This document shows positions 37,424 to 47,434 of a stretch of 64,000 nucleotides of DNA, piece after piece. Under the pieces are notes generated by a model, which saw only the letters and a list, made by a program, of their open reading frames with translations, was not told the DNA's origin and did not search any database. Source of the DNA: Gammaproteobacteria bacterium RIFCSPHIGHO2_12_FULL_41_20 (GTDB lineage Bacteria > Pseudomonadota > Gammaproteobacteria > DSM-16500); the NCBI GenBank assembly GCA_001801575.1, contig MGYC01000038.1:62001-126000 (forward strand), given 5' to 3'. Within the stretch, counting starts at the first letter, position 1; each line of letters starts with the position of its first letter. Both the position numbers and the translations under genes were made by a program.

Positions 37424-38996
37424 GGTCGCTCCTCGTATTACGCTGCTCTACTGTACTAAAATCTTCAATCTGGAACAGACGACCAGGCCCTAGCCGAATA
37501 TATTTAACCATTAAATAAATTTCAATGATGGCCAGCAATGAGTAAAAGAAAACAAAACCTAGAATAGAAACCCACACATCAAAAGAAGTTATTGTAGAAG
37601 CAGCTAAAAAGGTCGGCAGTTTACCTTCCACCACCCATGGCTGCCGACCATATTCAGCAACAACCCAGCCTAGTTCTGCTGCCAACCACGGCAACGGTAA
37701 ACTAAATACAGCGACCCACAAGAACCATCTATGTTTAAGAATACGACGACGCAACGCAAGATAATACGCTATACCAAATAATAGAATAAAGAAAAAGCCA
37801 CACCCTGCCATAATACGAAATGACCAAAATAAGGGGAAAACATCAGGAACCGTATCCCACGTCGCTTGCTCGATTTGCTCCGGCGTTGCGTTCGTTACCT
37901 TGTCTGTGTAACGTTTTAATAATAATCCATACCCGAGATAATCTTGGTTAGCATTCAAGATTGCTTCAGCATGCTTATCATAGGGGTTTTTCTGTAATGC
38001 ATTGAGTGCCGCATAAGCCAACATGCCACTCTTAATATCACTACGCGCCTCTTTCACTAAATCTAAAATGCCATATACAGGCTGGTTCAGCGAACGCGTG
38101 GCAATGATGCCAAGCAAATACGGTATTTTAATCGCATATCGAGTAACATGGTGTTCTTGATCAGGAAAACCAATTAACGTCAATGCAGCAGGGGCAGGTT
38201 CCGTCTCCCATAAGCCTTCAATCGCTGCAATTTTCATTTTCTGGTTTAAGTCTGCCAAATAACCACTTTCATCGCCCAATACTACGACAGAAAGTGCAGC
38301 GGCTAAACCAAAAGCCGCAGCCACCGTCATCGAGCGCCGCGCAAAAGCAACGTTAATACCACGCAATAAAAAATACGCACTTACTGACAATACAAACATA
38401 GCGCCCGTTACATAACCGGCGCTAATCGTATGCACAAACTTTGCTTGTGCAACTTCATTAAAAATGACCTCATAAAAACTAGCCAGCTCCATGCGCATGG
38501 TGTGAAAATTAAACCGCGCACCCACAGGATTCTGCATCCATCCATTCGCAATCAAAATCCATAACGCAGAAAGACTGGCTCCCAAAGCTAATAACCATGT
38601 TACAACCAGATGGGCACCTTTAGACAGCCTATTCCATCCGAAAAAGAAAAGACCTACGAATGTCGCTTCCAAGAAAAAAGCCATCAAGCCCTCTAATGCA
38701 AGCGGCACACCAAACACATCGCCGACATACTGTGAGTAATAAGCCCAATTCGTACCGAACTGAAACTCCAAGGTAATACCGGTTGCCACTCCCATTGCAA
38801 CATTAATACCGAATAAAATCCCCCAGTACTGCGTCATGGTCCGCCAAATAGGCCGATTCGTGATAAAATAAATAGTTTCCATCATGCCTAACATCATGGA
38901 GAGACCTAACGTAAGGGGAACAAATAAGAAGTGATATAATGCGGTCATACCAAACTGAAAACGTGAAAGTAAAACCACATCGGACGCGGGCAGCAT
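37416..38996 (-). CDS. cydA: Cytochrome bd ubiquinol oxidase subunit I
   Basis: 526-residue CydA, which oxidises ubiquinol and reduces oxygen at hemes b558, b595 and d. Heme ligands are in MTALYHFLFVPLTLG (N-terminal His), FVHTISAGYVTG and the Met of FRIMAGCGFF. The periplasmic quinol-binding loop (about 250-380) includes the GLWETEPAPAAL motif, and its length resembles the E. coli long-loop form. AAGGA seven bases before ATG 38996 sets the start. First gene of cydABX-hemF. Confidence 0.96.
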   Translation of the reverse strand: MLPASDVVLLSRFQFGMTALYHFLFVPLTLGLSMMLGMMETIYFITNRPIWRTMTQYWGILFGINVAMGVATGITLEFQFGTNWAYYSQYVGDVFGVPLALEGLMAFFLEATFVGLFFFGWNRLSKGAHLVVTWLLALGASLSALWILIANGWMQNPVGARFNFHTMRMELASFYEVIFNEVAQAKFVHTISAGYVTGAMFVLSVSAYFLLRGINVAFARRSMTVAAAFGLAAALSVVVLGDESGYLADLNQKMKIAAIEGLWETEPAPAALTLIGFPDQEHHVTRYAIKIPYLLGIIATRSLNQPVYGILDLVKEARSDIKSGMLAYAALNALQKNPYDKHAEAILNANQDYLGYGLLLKRYTDKVTNATPEQIEQATWDTVPDVFPLFWSFRIMAGCGFFFILLFGIAYYLALRRRILKHRWFLWVAVFSLPLPWLAAELGWVVAEYGRQPWVVEGKLPTFLAASTITSFDVWVSILGFVFFYSLLAIIEIYLMVKYIRLGPGRLFQIEDFSTVEQRNTRSDHA

Positions 38997-39058
38997 AGGA
39001 CAGTCCTTATAGTGCAACCTACAATAACGTTAAGCTGTTGCGTTATGCAAACTCCGTA

Positions 39059-39064
39059 TATAAT
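39059..39064 (+). promoter_or_regulatory. Possible acnA promoter -10
   Basis: A perfect TATAAT with only a poor -35 (TGTTGC, 17 bases upstream). The acnA ATG is 156 bases downstream, so there would be a long leader, which contains a small hairpin GAAGGA/TCCTTC at about 39136-39153. Weak evidence. Confidence 0.3.
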
Positions 39065-39219
39065 ACGCCACAATTTTTAAGACGTAAATAATGCCAAAAC
39101 AGTTCTCGTTCCGAAAGTTTGCCCTAAGCATGCGCGAAGGATCTGTGTCCTTCTTGATTACATGACACGGAATACAGCTTTCAATATGGGAACGGCTCTA
39201 CCAATCACGGAGATACGCT

Positions 39220-41886
39220 ATGTCGCTCGATTCTTTTAATACCCAGGCATCTTTAACCATAAACGGCATACCTTACCAGTACTTCAGTTTATCCAAAGCA
39301 GAGCACACTGGATTAACAGGTATTTCCCGCTTACCCTACTCATTAAAAATATTATTAGAAAACTTGCTGCGCCATGAAGACAATAAAACAGTTTTTCGAG
39401 AAGATATGCAGGCCTTGGTTACTTGGCTTAAAACAAAAACTTCTAATCGTGAAATTGCCTTTCGTCCTGCCCGCGTATTAATGCAAGATTTTACTGGGGT
39501 ACCCGCCATAGTCGATCTCGCTGCTATGCGTGATGCTATTCAAAAAATGGGAGGGAATCCAGATGAGATCAATCCATTAACTCCCGTAGACCTCGTGATT
39601 GATCACTCTGTACAAGTGGATTTTTCTGGAAACAAAAACGCTTTAGAAAAAAATGCTGCGCTAGAAATGGCACGAAATAAAGAACGTTATGAATTTTTAC
39701 GCTGGGGACAAAAAGCATTTCATAATTTTCGTGTCGTTCCCCCTGATACGGGTATTTGCCATCAAGTAAATCTTGAGTTTCTGGCTAAAACCGTGTGGAC
39801 TGAAGAAATCCAAGGTCAACGCGTAGCCTATCCTGATACCTTGGTAGGTACAGACAGTCATACCACCATGATTAATGGTTTAGGTGTATTAGGTTGGGGA
39901 GTAGGTGGCATTGAAGCGGAAGCCGCGATGCTAGGCCAACCTATCTCTATGTTGATCCCTGAGGTGGTCGGCGTTCAATTAACCGGAAAATTACGCGAAG
40001 GGGTAACCGCAACAGACTTAGTGCTCACCCTGACTCAACTGTTACGTAAAAAAGGTGTGGTAGGAAAATTTGTCGAATATTTTGGGCCTGGATTACAAGA
40101 ACTTCCCTTGGCTGATCGTGCAACCATTGCCAACATGGTCCCAGAATATGGTGCAACTTGCGGCTTTTTCCCAATTGATAAAATCACCATCGATTATTTA
40201 CGTCTTACTGGGCGCGATACACAAACCATTGCCCTAGCTGAAGCCTATGCAAAAGCTCAGGGTATTTGGTATGACTCATCACAACAAGCGCCTATTTTCA
40301 CCGATATCCTTGCGCTAGACTTAGCTACTGTTGAGCCCAGCATGGCTGGCCCCAAACGACCGCAAGATCGCCTGACTCTTGCGCAACTAAAAACAGCTTT
40401 AGATGCTGTGCTAAAAGATAATGGCCATGTATCAGAACCTCACTCATCATTAAGCTCGCAAAAGACACTGCAGCATGGTGATGTGGTAATTGCCGCCATC
40501 ACTAGCTGCACCAACACCTCCAATCCCAGTGTGTTAATGGCAGCTGGGCTCGTAGCAAAAAAAGCTGCGGCAAAAGGCTTAAAAGCTAAACCATGGGTAA
40601 AAACATCCTTGGCACCTGGCTCCCAAGTAGTTACTCGTTATCTTGAGGCAACTGGCTTACAAAAATATCTCGATGCCATAGGATTTTCTTTAGTTGGGTA
40701 TGGATGCACTACATGTATTGGTAATTCTGGCCCACTAGCAGACGCTATAGCCACTACCATTACTCAACAGGATTTAATTGTCTCCGCCGTCTTGTCAGGC
40801 AATCGTAACTTTGAGGGACGTATTCATCCCCTAGTAAAAGCGAATTGGCTAGCCTCTCCCCCACTGGTTGTCGCCTTTGCTTTAGCCGGGACAACGCGAA
40901 TTGACTTACAATCCGACCCTCTTGGCCATGATACACAGGGGCAACCGGTATACCTCAAGGATATTTGGCCATCCAACGCTGAGATAGCAGAGGAAGTAAA
41001 AAAAATTACAAGCCACATGTTTAACGAGCAATACAGCCAAGTATTTCATGGTAACCCCGCATGGACACAGCTATCCATTCTCGAAGGTAAAACATATACA
41101 TGGAGAAAAGAATCCACCTATATCCAAAATCCTCCTTATTTTATTGATATGCTCCCTACCCCACCCCGATTACAAAATATTCAAAACGCACGTATCTTAG
41201 CGCTGCTAGGTGATAGCGTGACAACAGATCACATTTCTCCAGCAGGATCAATCAAACTAGATAGCCCTGCTGGTCGCTATCTACAAGCCAATGGAGTAGC
41301 AACCCAAGACTTTAACTCATTAGGTGCACGGCGTGGCAATCATGAAGTTATGATGCGTGGCACCTTTGCCAATATCCGGATTAAAAATGAAATAGTGCCT
41401 GGCACTGAGGGAGGTATTACCCGCCATTTCCCCAGTAATGAAACGCTTTCCATTTATGAGGCAGCCATGCGCTACCAACAAGAAGGGATACCATTAATTG
41501 TGATTGCCGGCAAAGAATATGGAACTGGCTCATCACGCGATTGGGCTGCAAAAGGTCCTAAGCTACTAGGCGTGCACGCAGTCATCGCAGAAAGCTTTGA
41601 ACGCATCCATCGCTCCAACTTAATTGGTATGGGTATCTTGCCATTGCAATTTCCCGATGGCATGACCCGTAAAAGTTTGGAACTCACCGGAATAGAAGCC
41701 ATAGATTTACTTGATGTGGCAACAGCAACCCAACCCCGTACCACAATCAAGGCCATTATTCACTATGCAGATAAAACCCAAAAGGCCGTCTCTTTGCTGA
41801 GTCGTATTGATACACTAAACGAAGTAGAATACTATCGACATGGAGGTATCTTGCAGTATGTGTTACGAAATAAGGTGGATTCTTAA
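39220..41886 (+). CDS. acnA: Aconitate hydratase A
   Basis: 888-residue monomeric aconitase of the AcnA/IRP type, isomerising citrate to isocitrate with a [4Fe-4S] cluster. Cluster cysteines are in AITSCTNTSNPSV and YGCTTCIGNSGPL. The C-terminal swivel domain has KEYGTGSSRDWAAKGP and the catalytic block AESFERIHRSNLIGMG. Normal length. GGAG eight bases before ATG. It is divergent from cydABX-hemF, and a 65-bp-armed palindrome follows the stop. Confidence 0.97.
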   Translation: MSLDSFNTQASLTINGIPYQYFSLSKAEHTGLTGISRLPYSLKILLENLLRHEDNKTVFREDMQALVTWLKTKTSNREIAFRPARVLMQDFTGVPAIVDLAAMRDAIQKMGGNPDEINPLTPVDLVIDHSVQVDFSGNKNALEKNAALEMARNKERYEFLRWGQKAFHNFRVVPPDTGICHQVNLEFLAKTVWTEEIQGQRVAYPDTLVGTDSHTTMINGLGVLGWGVGGIEAEAAMLGQPISMLIPEVVGVQLTGKLREGVTATDLVLTLTQLLRKKGVVGKFVEYFGPGLQELPLADRATIANMVPEYGATCGFFPIDKITIDYLRLTGRDTQTIALAEAYAKAQGIWYDSSQQAPIFTDILALDLATVEPSMAGPKRPQDRLTLAQLKTALDAVLKDNGHVSEPHSSLSSQKTLQHGDVVIAAITSCTNTSNPSVLMAAGLVAKKAAAKGLKAKPWVKTSLAPGSQVVTRYLEATGLQKYLDAIGFSLVGYGCTTCIGNSGPLADAIATTITQQDLIVSAVLSGNRNFEGRIHPLVKANWLASPPLVVAFALAGTTRIDLQSDPLGHDTQGQPVYLKDIWPSNAEIAEEVKKITSHMFNEQYSQVFHGNPAWTQLSILEGKTYTWRKESTYIQNPPYFIDMLPTPPRLQNIQNARILALLGDSVTTDHISPAGSIKLDSPAGRYLQANGVATQDFNSLGARRGNHEVMMRGTFANIRIKNEIVPGTEGGITRHFPSNETLSIYEAAMRYQQEGIPLIVIAGKEYGTGSSRDWAAKGPKLLGVHAVIAESFERIHRSNLIGMGILPLQFPDGMTRKSLELTGIEAIDLLDVATATQPRTTIKAIIHYADKTQKAVSLLSRIDTLNEVEYYRHGGILQYVLRNKVDS

Positions 41887-41914
41887 CGCTTTCTTAATTT
41901 TTGATATGCTATAG

Positions 41915-42053
41915 TAAATTACCAGGAATTCCCGCTAACACTGTCATCCTGAGCGTCAGCGAAGGATGTTCTTAATAAACACCGAAGATTTATTAAGAAC
42001 ATCCTTCGCTGACGCTCAGGATGACAGTGTTAGCGGGAATTCCTGGTAATTTA
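41915..42053. repeat. Perfect inverted repeat with 65-bp arms
   Basis: Left arm 41915-41979 and right arm 41989-42053 are exact complements around a 9-base loop (CACCGAAGA). The arms begin TAAATTACCAGGAATTCCCG and contain TGTCATCCTGAGCGTCAGCG. It lies between the acnA stop and the permease start. Its right arm ends 22 bases before the permease ATG. The transcript would form a very stable hairpin. Confidence 0.97.
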
Positions 42054-42075
42054 TACTTTTTATTGAGGCGGGATA

Positions 42076-43500
42076 ATGTCCAGATATTCGTTGAATACCT
42101 TTGCGTTAACCATGCTGATTACAGGAGCCATTGACAGTATTCGCAACCTTCCTGCCTCAGCCTTGTTTGGTAGCACATTAATTTTCTTCTTTATTTTCTC
42201 GGCTATTGTTTTCTTAATTCCAGCTGCATTGGTATCTGCAGAATTAGCATCAAATATCTCTGAAAAAGGCGGCATCTACCATTGGGTTAAACTTGCTTTT
42301 GGTGAACGCGTTGCTTTTCTTGCAACTTGGCTACAATGGATTAACACCATTGCTTGGTTTCCTACTATCCTATCTTTTATTGCTGGGACAGCCGCTTATT
42401 TAATTGACCCAAGTTTAGCGCAAAACAAATATTATTTAGTCAGCATCATTTTAGTCGTTTTCTGGTTACTTACTCTCATTAGTTTAAGAGGAGTACACAT
42501 CTCTTCGCGCTTTGCTAGCTTTTGTGCGTTAGTCGGATTTGTTATTCCAATTATCTTTATTCTAGTCTTATTATTTATATGGTTAATAACAGGAAAACCA
42601 TTACAAATTCACCTCAATACCTCGACTCTCCTTCCTAACTGGCAGCATACTGAAAACTGGGCAGCATTAACCGCAATTATGACAGCATTTTTAGGCATGG
42701 AATTAGCAACAGTACATGTAAAAGAAGTATCTAACCCGCAAAAAACGTTCCCGCGCTCCCTGGCTTTTTCTACGCTAATTATTTTATCTACCATGATTCT
42801 CGGATCTTTGGCCATTGCATTTGTTTTGCCGTACAACCAAATCAACTTAGTAAATGGCACTATCCAAACCTTCTCGTACTTTTTAGCTGCTTATCACCTA
42901 TCATGGCTAATTCCAATACTCACTATTTTACTTATTATTGGGAGTATCGGCGGCATAACCAGCTGGGTCATTTCTCCTAGCAAAAGTTTATTGCAAGCCG
43001 CACATCATGGTTTCTTACCTGCTTACCTGAAACAAGAAAATAAACACGGCATTGCCCAAAATCTACTCTTAACCCAAGCGGTATTAGTTAGCCTAGTTTG
43101 TTTAGCATTTTTATGTATACCTAGCATTAATGGCTCATATTGGTTACTAACTGCATTAAGTACACAACTGTATATGTTTATGTACGTTTTAATGTTTGTC
43201 TCTGCTTTGTTATTACGCAATAAAATCCACTATCAAAAAAACGCTTTTGTTATCCCAGGGAAAAAACTGGGACTATCTCTTGTTTGCTTATTAGGATTAT
43301 TAGGGTGTGCTATTACGATTATCGTGGGCTTTTTACCTCCTGATGGTATTGATGTAGGTAATAAACTGGTCTATAAGCTGCTGTTTTCCGGTGGACTAAT
43401 AGTTATGATAACGCCAGTGCTATTCTTCTATTGGTTTCAGAAGAGATCCTCTCAAATTACTTGCGCTATGGATGATACTATACCTCTGCTATCATCCTGA
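42076..43500 (+). CDS. APC-superfamily amino acid permease (GadC-like)
   Basis: 474-residue amino acid permease with about twelve helices. The first helix region ALTMLITGAIDSIRNLPASA and the following ELASNISEKGGIYHWVKLAFG resemble the glutamate:GABA antiporter branch; FLGMELATVHVKEVSNPQ is the helix 6 segment. Amino acid exchange or uptake is expected, with the exact substrate unknown. GAGGCGGG lies before ATG. The last four codons (TCA TCC TGA and the codon before) fall in a dispersed palindromic repeat, so the C-terminus may have been set by the repeat's insertion. Confidence 0.87.
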   Translation: MSRYSLNTFALTMLITGAIDSIRNLPASALFGSTLIFFFIFSAIVFLIPAALVSAELASNISEKGGIYHWVKLAFGERVAFLATWLQWINTIAWFPTILSFIAGTAAYLIDPSLAQNKYYLVSIILVVFWLLTLISLRGVHISSRFASFCALVGFVIPIIFILVLLFIWLITGKPLQIHLNTSTLLPNWQHTENWAALTAIMTAFLGMELATVHVKEVSNPQKTFPRSLAFSTLIILSTMILGSLAIAFVLPYNQINLVNGTIQTFSYFLAAYHLSWLIPILTILLIIGSIGGITSWVISPSKSLLQAAHHGFLPAYLKQENKHGIAQNLLLTQAVLVSLVCLAFLCIPSINGSYWLLTALSTQLYMFMYVLMFVSALLLRNKIHYQKNAFVIPGKKLGLSLVCLLGLLGCAITIIVGFLPPDGIDVGNKLVYKLLFSGGLIVMITPVLFFYWFQKRSSQITCAMDDTIPLLSS

Positions 43501-43555
43501 GTGCAGATGTACATTTTTGAGATCCTTCGTCGCAAAAAACGCTCCTCAGGATGAC
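43492..43555. repeat. Degenerate palindromic repeat over the permease stop codon
   Basis: TCATCCTGAG (43492-43501) and CTCAGGATGA (43545-43554) are exact complements, with GATCCTTCGTCGC between them. This is the same CATCCTGAG...GAAGGAT family as the element at 41915-42053, but with diverged arms. The permease TGA stop lies in the left arm. Confidence 0.85.
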
Positions 43556-43632
43556 AAGTTTATAAACACAAGTCAAAAATGGCCAAAGTCCAGGACAAGC
43601 TCTGGCTTTTAATTAGCTTAGCACAACACGCA

Positions 43633-46600
43633 CTATGGCACGCGGCGCATTGCTTGCTGTTGCGGCGGCTGGTGTTGCACCGCCACTGCCGCAACTGGTG
43701 CACGCACCGCAGCAAATAATGGTTGCACCGTTCCCGAAACGGTGGTTCGCCAGCACAACAAAGCTTGATAAATCGCATCATCATCTCGATAGCACTGCAC
43801 TTGTTCTGGCGTTAACTTACTAGCAAAATTTCGTGTAACCGTATCCCTATCTGCAACATCGAGTTGCTCTAAAATATACCTTAGGTCGCTCCCTCTAGTA
43901 ATCACTTGCGGCCAATACTTACTAAGCGCGTTAATTATATTTAGCTTATCTTTCCCGTGAAGGTTAGGCGTAGTAGATAATATCATGCCCAGATAAAATC
44001 CATCTTGGCATAGCTTTCTCACATACTCATTGCCTAATACTTCAAGCAGTACGGATTGAAGCGTTGATGAAAAATGATGAAGCGCGTGCAAGAACTCCGA
44101 TAAAGTACCTATTATAGGTTGCAAAGATTCACTATTTAGCTCCTTGAGAAAACCACTCGCTTGCATCACGGAAAGTGAATCTAAAATTTGTAGCAGCTGC
44201 TCAACTGAGTCAATGAGCAAAGCAAGATTATCGCATCCAAATATATCGCGTAATACCTCAAGTCGGGCAGACTGTGGCAACAAAGTAATAATATTGCAAA
44301 CATGACTCACTGAATACAGCATAGCATCCAAGTTTTTCTGCCCAATTATATCTCGCAAAAACTCTAACCGTTGTTGTTCGTTTAAAAGTTTCAATACCGC
44401 TATCAGCTCATCAGTAGTGCTAACCACCTGAGAAATGGACTGGCTACCCAAAATATCTCGCAACGCTTCTAAGTGACCAGATATAGGCAACATGGATAAA
44501 ATAGCTAATAGAGTATCTGTGCGAATAATATATTTTCTTAAAAACTCCGTCCCTAAAGTATTTCGCAAAAATTCTAATCGATCCTTTTCCGGAATAACAT
44601 TAAGCACATTCCGTAAGAAGTGGCCTTGCTGAATACATGTCCTGAGATAGTTCGCACTCAATCTTTTCAAGAAAAAACCTTGATCAGATGGATTCAATCC
44701 AGATAAAATCTTGAGAAAATTATGACCGTCAACAAACCTCTCTAAAGCAGCCCTATCAAACCTCCATAAAAAAGTACCACATATATTGCAAGGTAACTTA
44801 GAAAACACCGTCACAAAGTCTTCTTTAGTCACTATCGCAGCACGTAGAAAAGGAGCTTCTAATAAATAAAAAAACCTTTTTTTATCCTCCGGCGAAAATA
44901 GTTCAAAAATATCCGCAATAATATCTGCTGTATTTATTACGTTTTTCCAATATTCAAAATCAAACAACTTAAAAAAAGACAACCTATCGGCAATAGGCAA
45001 TGTTTTTAATAAGCTTTTTAATTCTATATGGCTGGGAGTAATTTTTTTAAGATGGTCTAGACTAAACTCCTTTAACATGGGCAAACGACATGGCTCTGCC
45101 ATTATTTCTAATAATAGGCGAAGCTGCTCAGCACTGGTAATAATACTAGACAAGCCCTCCTGTCCCAATCGCGTAAGTAATTTTATTCGCTGTTGATCTG
45201 TAGCTAATTTCTTGGATAACACTATATATAAATTAGTAAAAGAACAAATAATGATTTTAAGTGTATTCTGCGTTAACGTTTCGCAAATTAATTTTGCGTG
45301 CAATTCCTTAGGAAGCTGTCCAAGTAAAAAATCTAGATGGGAAGGGGATTTGATAAGGCAATTAATAGCCTGAGGATTGCTTCCATAAAGCTTTTCCACA
45401 AACTGAGTAGCATAGGCTTTTTGTTCTTTTGGTAAGATGGCTTTCAAACAAGCTAGATAAGCAGCCAAGTCATCACAATCGGTAATAATACCCACACCAC
45501 ACTCTGCATATATGCCGTCCCACATTTCCATAGGGAATAGCACTTGATATTTAGCTAACTCTGTCGGCTCAGTTAACACCTCGGGAACCTGCAGCGCAAA
45601 CAGAATTTCCAAGATATTCTCTAACTTATTTTGTGGCAACAGATAAGCAATATCGCATAAAAGCCCAAGATTTCCCCTTAAAAAAGCTTGAACTTCTTCA
45701 CGTGCCAATAACGATAAGATGTTCTCTAGCCACTCCGCAGAAGGTAGTTTTTCAGCGGCTAATTCATGTTTTATACTATTTAATAACTCGCCGCCTAACT
45801 CAGTTTGCTGTGGCTCGTTATCAATCATCTTTAAAAAACTCGTATCTCCAGCGAAGCAACGCTCTAAGCAATATGGAATAAATGGTACGCGTTTTTCTGG
45901 ATATTTCTCAGCATCATCAGGAAATACTTGCGCCAATTTCAAACTACGGCTAGCACACACCAACACTAATACAGGCTCTGCACCCTTCATCTCTACTTGC
46001 CCTGCAAACTGTATATAACCTCGACTAGCTAAGCGTTGTAGTAGAGTAGCAAACAAATAATATTTTACATCCTTGCGTAATTTCTTGGGATTTTCCACAT
46101 CCATTAAGTGAAACAAATTAAACTGCTCATCTATACCATAGTTATTTAAGCTCGTTTCTAAATCATTCAATGGCTGCATGGAAGAAGCCGCTTGCAAACG
46201 CATAGCAACATCATCAATATCTAGTTTAGCGATAATACGCTCTACAACATTTTCTACACTTAGTGCCTGCACAACACCGTCAAGAAACTCCGCCATCAAT
46301 TCATCAGATAATTCCGATGTGGCATAAGGGTCTTTTTCTACCTGAATAGCCAATATGTCCGCCATATTTAACAGAAAATTTATTACATAATGTGTTTCCG
46401 AGCCAACTAATTCACCGCGAGAGGTATGCAGCAATCCGTGAGAACGAATAATATTTAATGCCACTTGCTCTGCTATCTCTCGCCTTACACTCATTAAGGT
46501 AGTAGGTACATCGGATTGTAATTGCAAGTAAGCATCTTGAAGACTAGTATGAGACCCTGGCCCACAAAGTAACCCGGAAATTAAAGTGGTAATTACTCCT

Positions 46601-47310
46601 TTGCGAAAATCTAAAGAAATAGCGGTGGAGTTACTTAATTGTAAAATAGAATAAAGAAACCATATGCCTTGCGTATATAGATGAAAAAGACCCTCTCTAT
46701 ATTCTTGTGTTACCGATTCATCAATAACAACATTCTTTATGTTATTCTCAAGAAAGCTTCTTAATATAGCATCGACATCTATCGTTTCAATCAATTTACG
46801 TGGATGCTGAGGGTCGGGAATCGATACTGGCGAAGGTTTAAGGTGATGCTGTTTAGCCCACTCAGCTAGCTGCCCAAGCAACTGCTCTACTCCTTGTTGA
46901 AATGCGACTGCATCTTTCGAACAAATGGCTTGATGTTTAGCAAGTAGCTTTTTTGCCGCAACAGAATCAAGGAATTTATACTTCGCAGATCCCATAGTAC
47001 CTTGTAACAGTTCTGCAAACTGTTGACCTTCACACAGCGCGACTGGTTGCGCTTCGCCATCACATATGTAAAAGAGCTCAGAAGTACTCTCAACAAAAAT
47101 ATAACCTTTTTTCTGCCTATTAAGGCTATCCGGCAAGTTTTGTACTACCCATGCACCACAACCATTCCTTACATCAATAACATTAAAAAATTTATCTAAA
47201 CTAGCCACTGAAGAAGGAAGTGGGAAAGGAATGGCAGTGATATGCGATTCTTGTGGAGGAAGAGCAAAAAAACACTCTGTAAACAATGAGTCAAATAAAC
47301 GGTCTTGCAT
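43633..47310 (-). CDS. Giant alpha-helical repeat protein, possible effector
   Basis: 1225-residue protein of no family I recognise. Residues about 1-600 contain mixed structure and no signal peptide or membrane segment. From about 649 to 1165 there are at least fifteen tandem units of 33-36 residues. Each has an amphipathic helix, a turn often written LP, then a second helix (pattern L-x-x-h-h-x-x-x-x-x-L-h-x-h-L-x-x-L-P-x-x-x-R-L-x-F-L-R-x-h-h-G). The best units are in the middle, for example LLAILSMLPISGHLEALRD and VCNIITLLPQSARLEVLRD. The expected fold is a curved solenoid for protein binding. The tail is Ala/Pro/Gln-rich (QHQPPQQQAM). AAGGGAG eight bases before ATG 47310 fixes the start. 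The size, cytosolic composition and scaffold-like repeats fit a secreted effector of an intracellular gammaproteobacterium, but that is inference. Confidence 0.75.
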   Translation of the reverse strand: MQDRLFDSLFTECFFALPPQESHITAIPFPLPSSVASLDKFFNVIDVRNGCGAWVVQNLPDSLNRQKKGYIFVESTSELFYICDGEAQPVALCEGQQFAELLQGTMGSAKYKFLDSVAAKKLLAKHQAICSKDAVAFQQGVEQLLGQLAEWAKQHHLKPSPVSIPDPQHPRKLIETIDVDAILRSFLENNIKNVVIDESVTQEYREGLFHLYTQGIWFLYSILQLSNSTAISLDFRKGVITTLISGLLCGPGSHTSLQDAYLQLQSDVPTTLMSVRREIAEQVALNIIRSHGLLHTSRGELVGSETHYVINFLLNMADILAIQVEKDPYATSELSDELMAEFLDGVVQALSVENVVERIIAKLDIDDVAMRLQAASSMQPLNDLETSLNNYGIDEQFNLFHLMDVENPKKLRKDVKYYLFATLLQRLASRGYIQFAGQVEMKGAEPVLVLVCASRSLKLAQVFPDDAEKYPEKRVPFIPYCLERCFAGDTSFLKMIDNEPQQTELGGELLNSIKHELAAEKLPSAEWLENILSLLAREEVQAFLRGNLGLLCDIAYLLPQNKLENILEILFALQVPEVLTEPTELAKYQVLFPMEMWDGIYAECGVGIITDCDDLAAYLACLKAILPKEQKAYATQFVEKLYGSNPQAINCLIKSPSHLDFLLGQLPKELHAKLICETLTQNTLKIIICSFTNLYIVLSKKLATDQQRIKLLTRLGQEGLSSIITSAEQLRLLLEIMAEPCRLPMLKEFSLDHLKKITPSHIELKSLLKTLPIADRLSFFKLFDFEYWKNVINTADIIADIFELFSPEDKKRFFYLLEAPFLRAAIVTKEDFVTVFSKLPCNICGTFLWRFDRAALERFVDGHNFLKILSGLNPSDQGFFLKRLSANYLRTCIQQGHFLRNVLNVIPEKDRLEFLRNTLGTEFLRKYIIRTDTLLAILSMLPISGHLEALRDILGSQSISQVVSTTDELIAVLKLLNEQQRLEFLRDIIGQKNLDAMLYSVSHVCNIITLLPQSARLEVLRDIFGCDNLALLIDSVEQLLQILDSLSVMQASGFLKELNSESLQPIIGTLSEFLHALHHFSSTLQSVLLEVLGNEYVRKLCQDGFYLGMILSTTPNLHGKDKLNIINALSKYWPQVITRGSDLRYILEQLDVADRDTVTRNFASKLTPEQVQCYRDDDAIYQALLCWRTTVSGTVQPLFAAVRAPVAAVAVQHQPPQQQAMRRVP

Positions 47311-47434
47311 AATCGACACTCCCTTATCTACAAGCACTATTCTCGATCATAACCATAAGGAAATATCTATTGCAACCATAGCAAGTCGCCAATCTTGTGG
47401 AAGATAAACGAACACGTTAGAAATCAGCAATGCA

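Noticed and set aside
45633-46018. ORFs opposite the giant repeat protein
   Set aside because: They are antisense shadows without ribosome-binding sites or recognisable domains.
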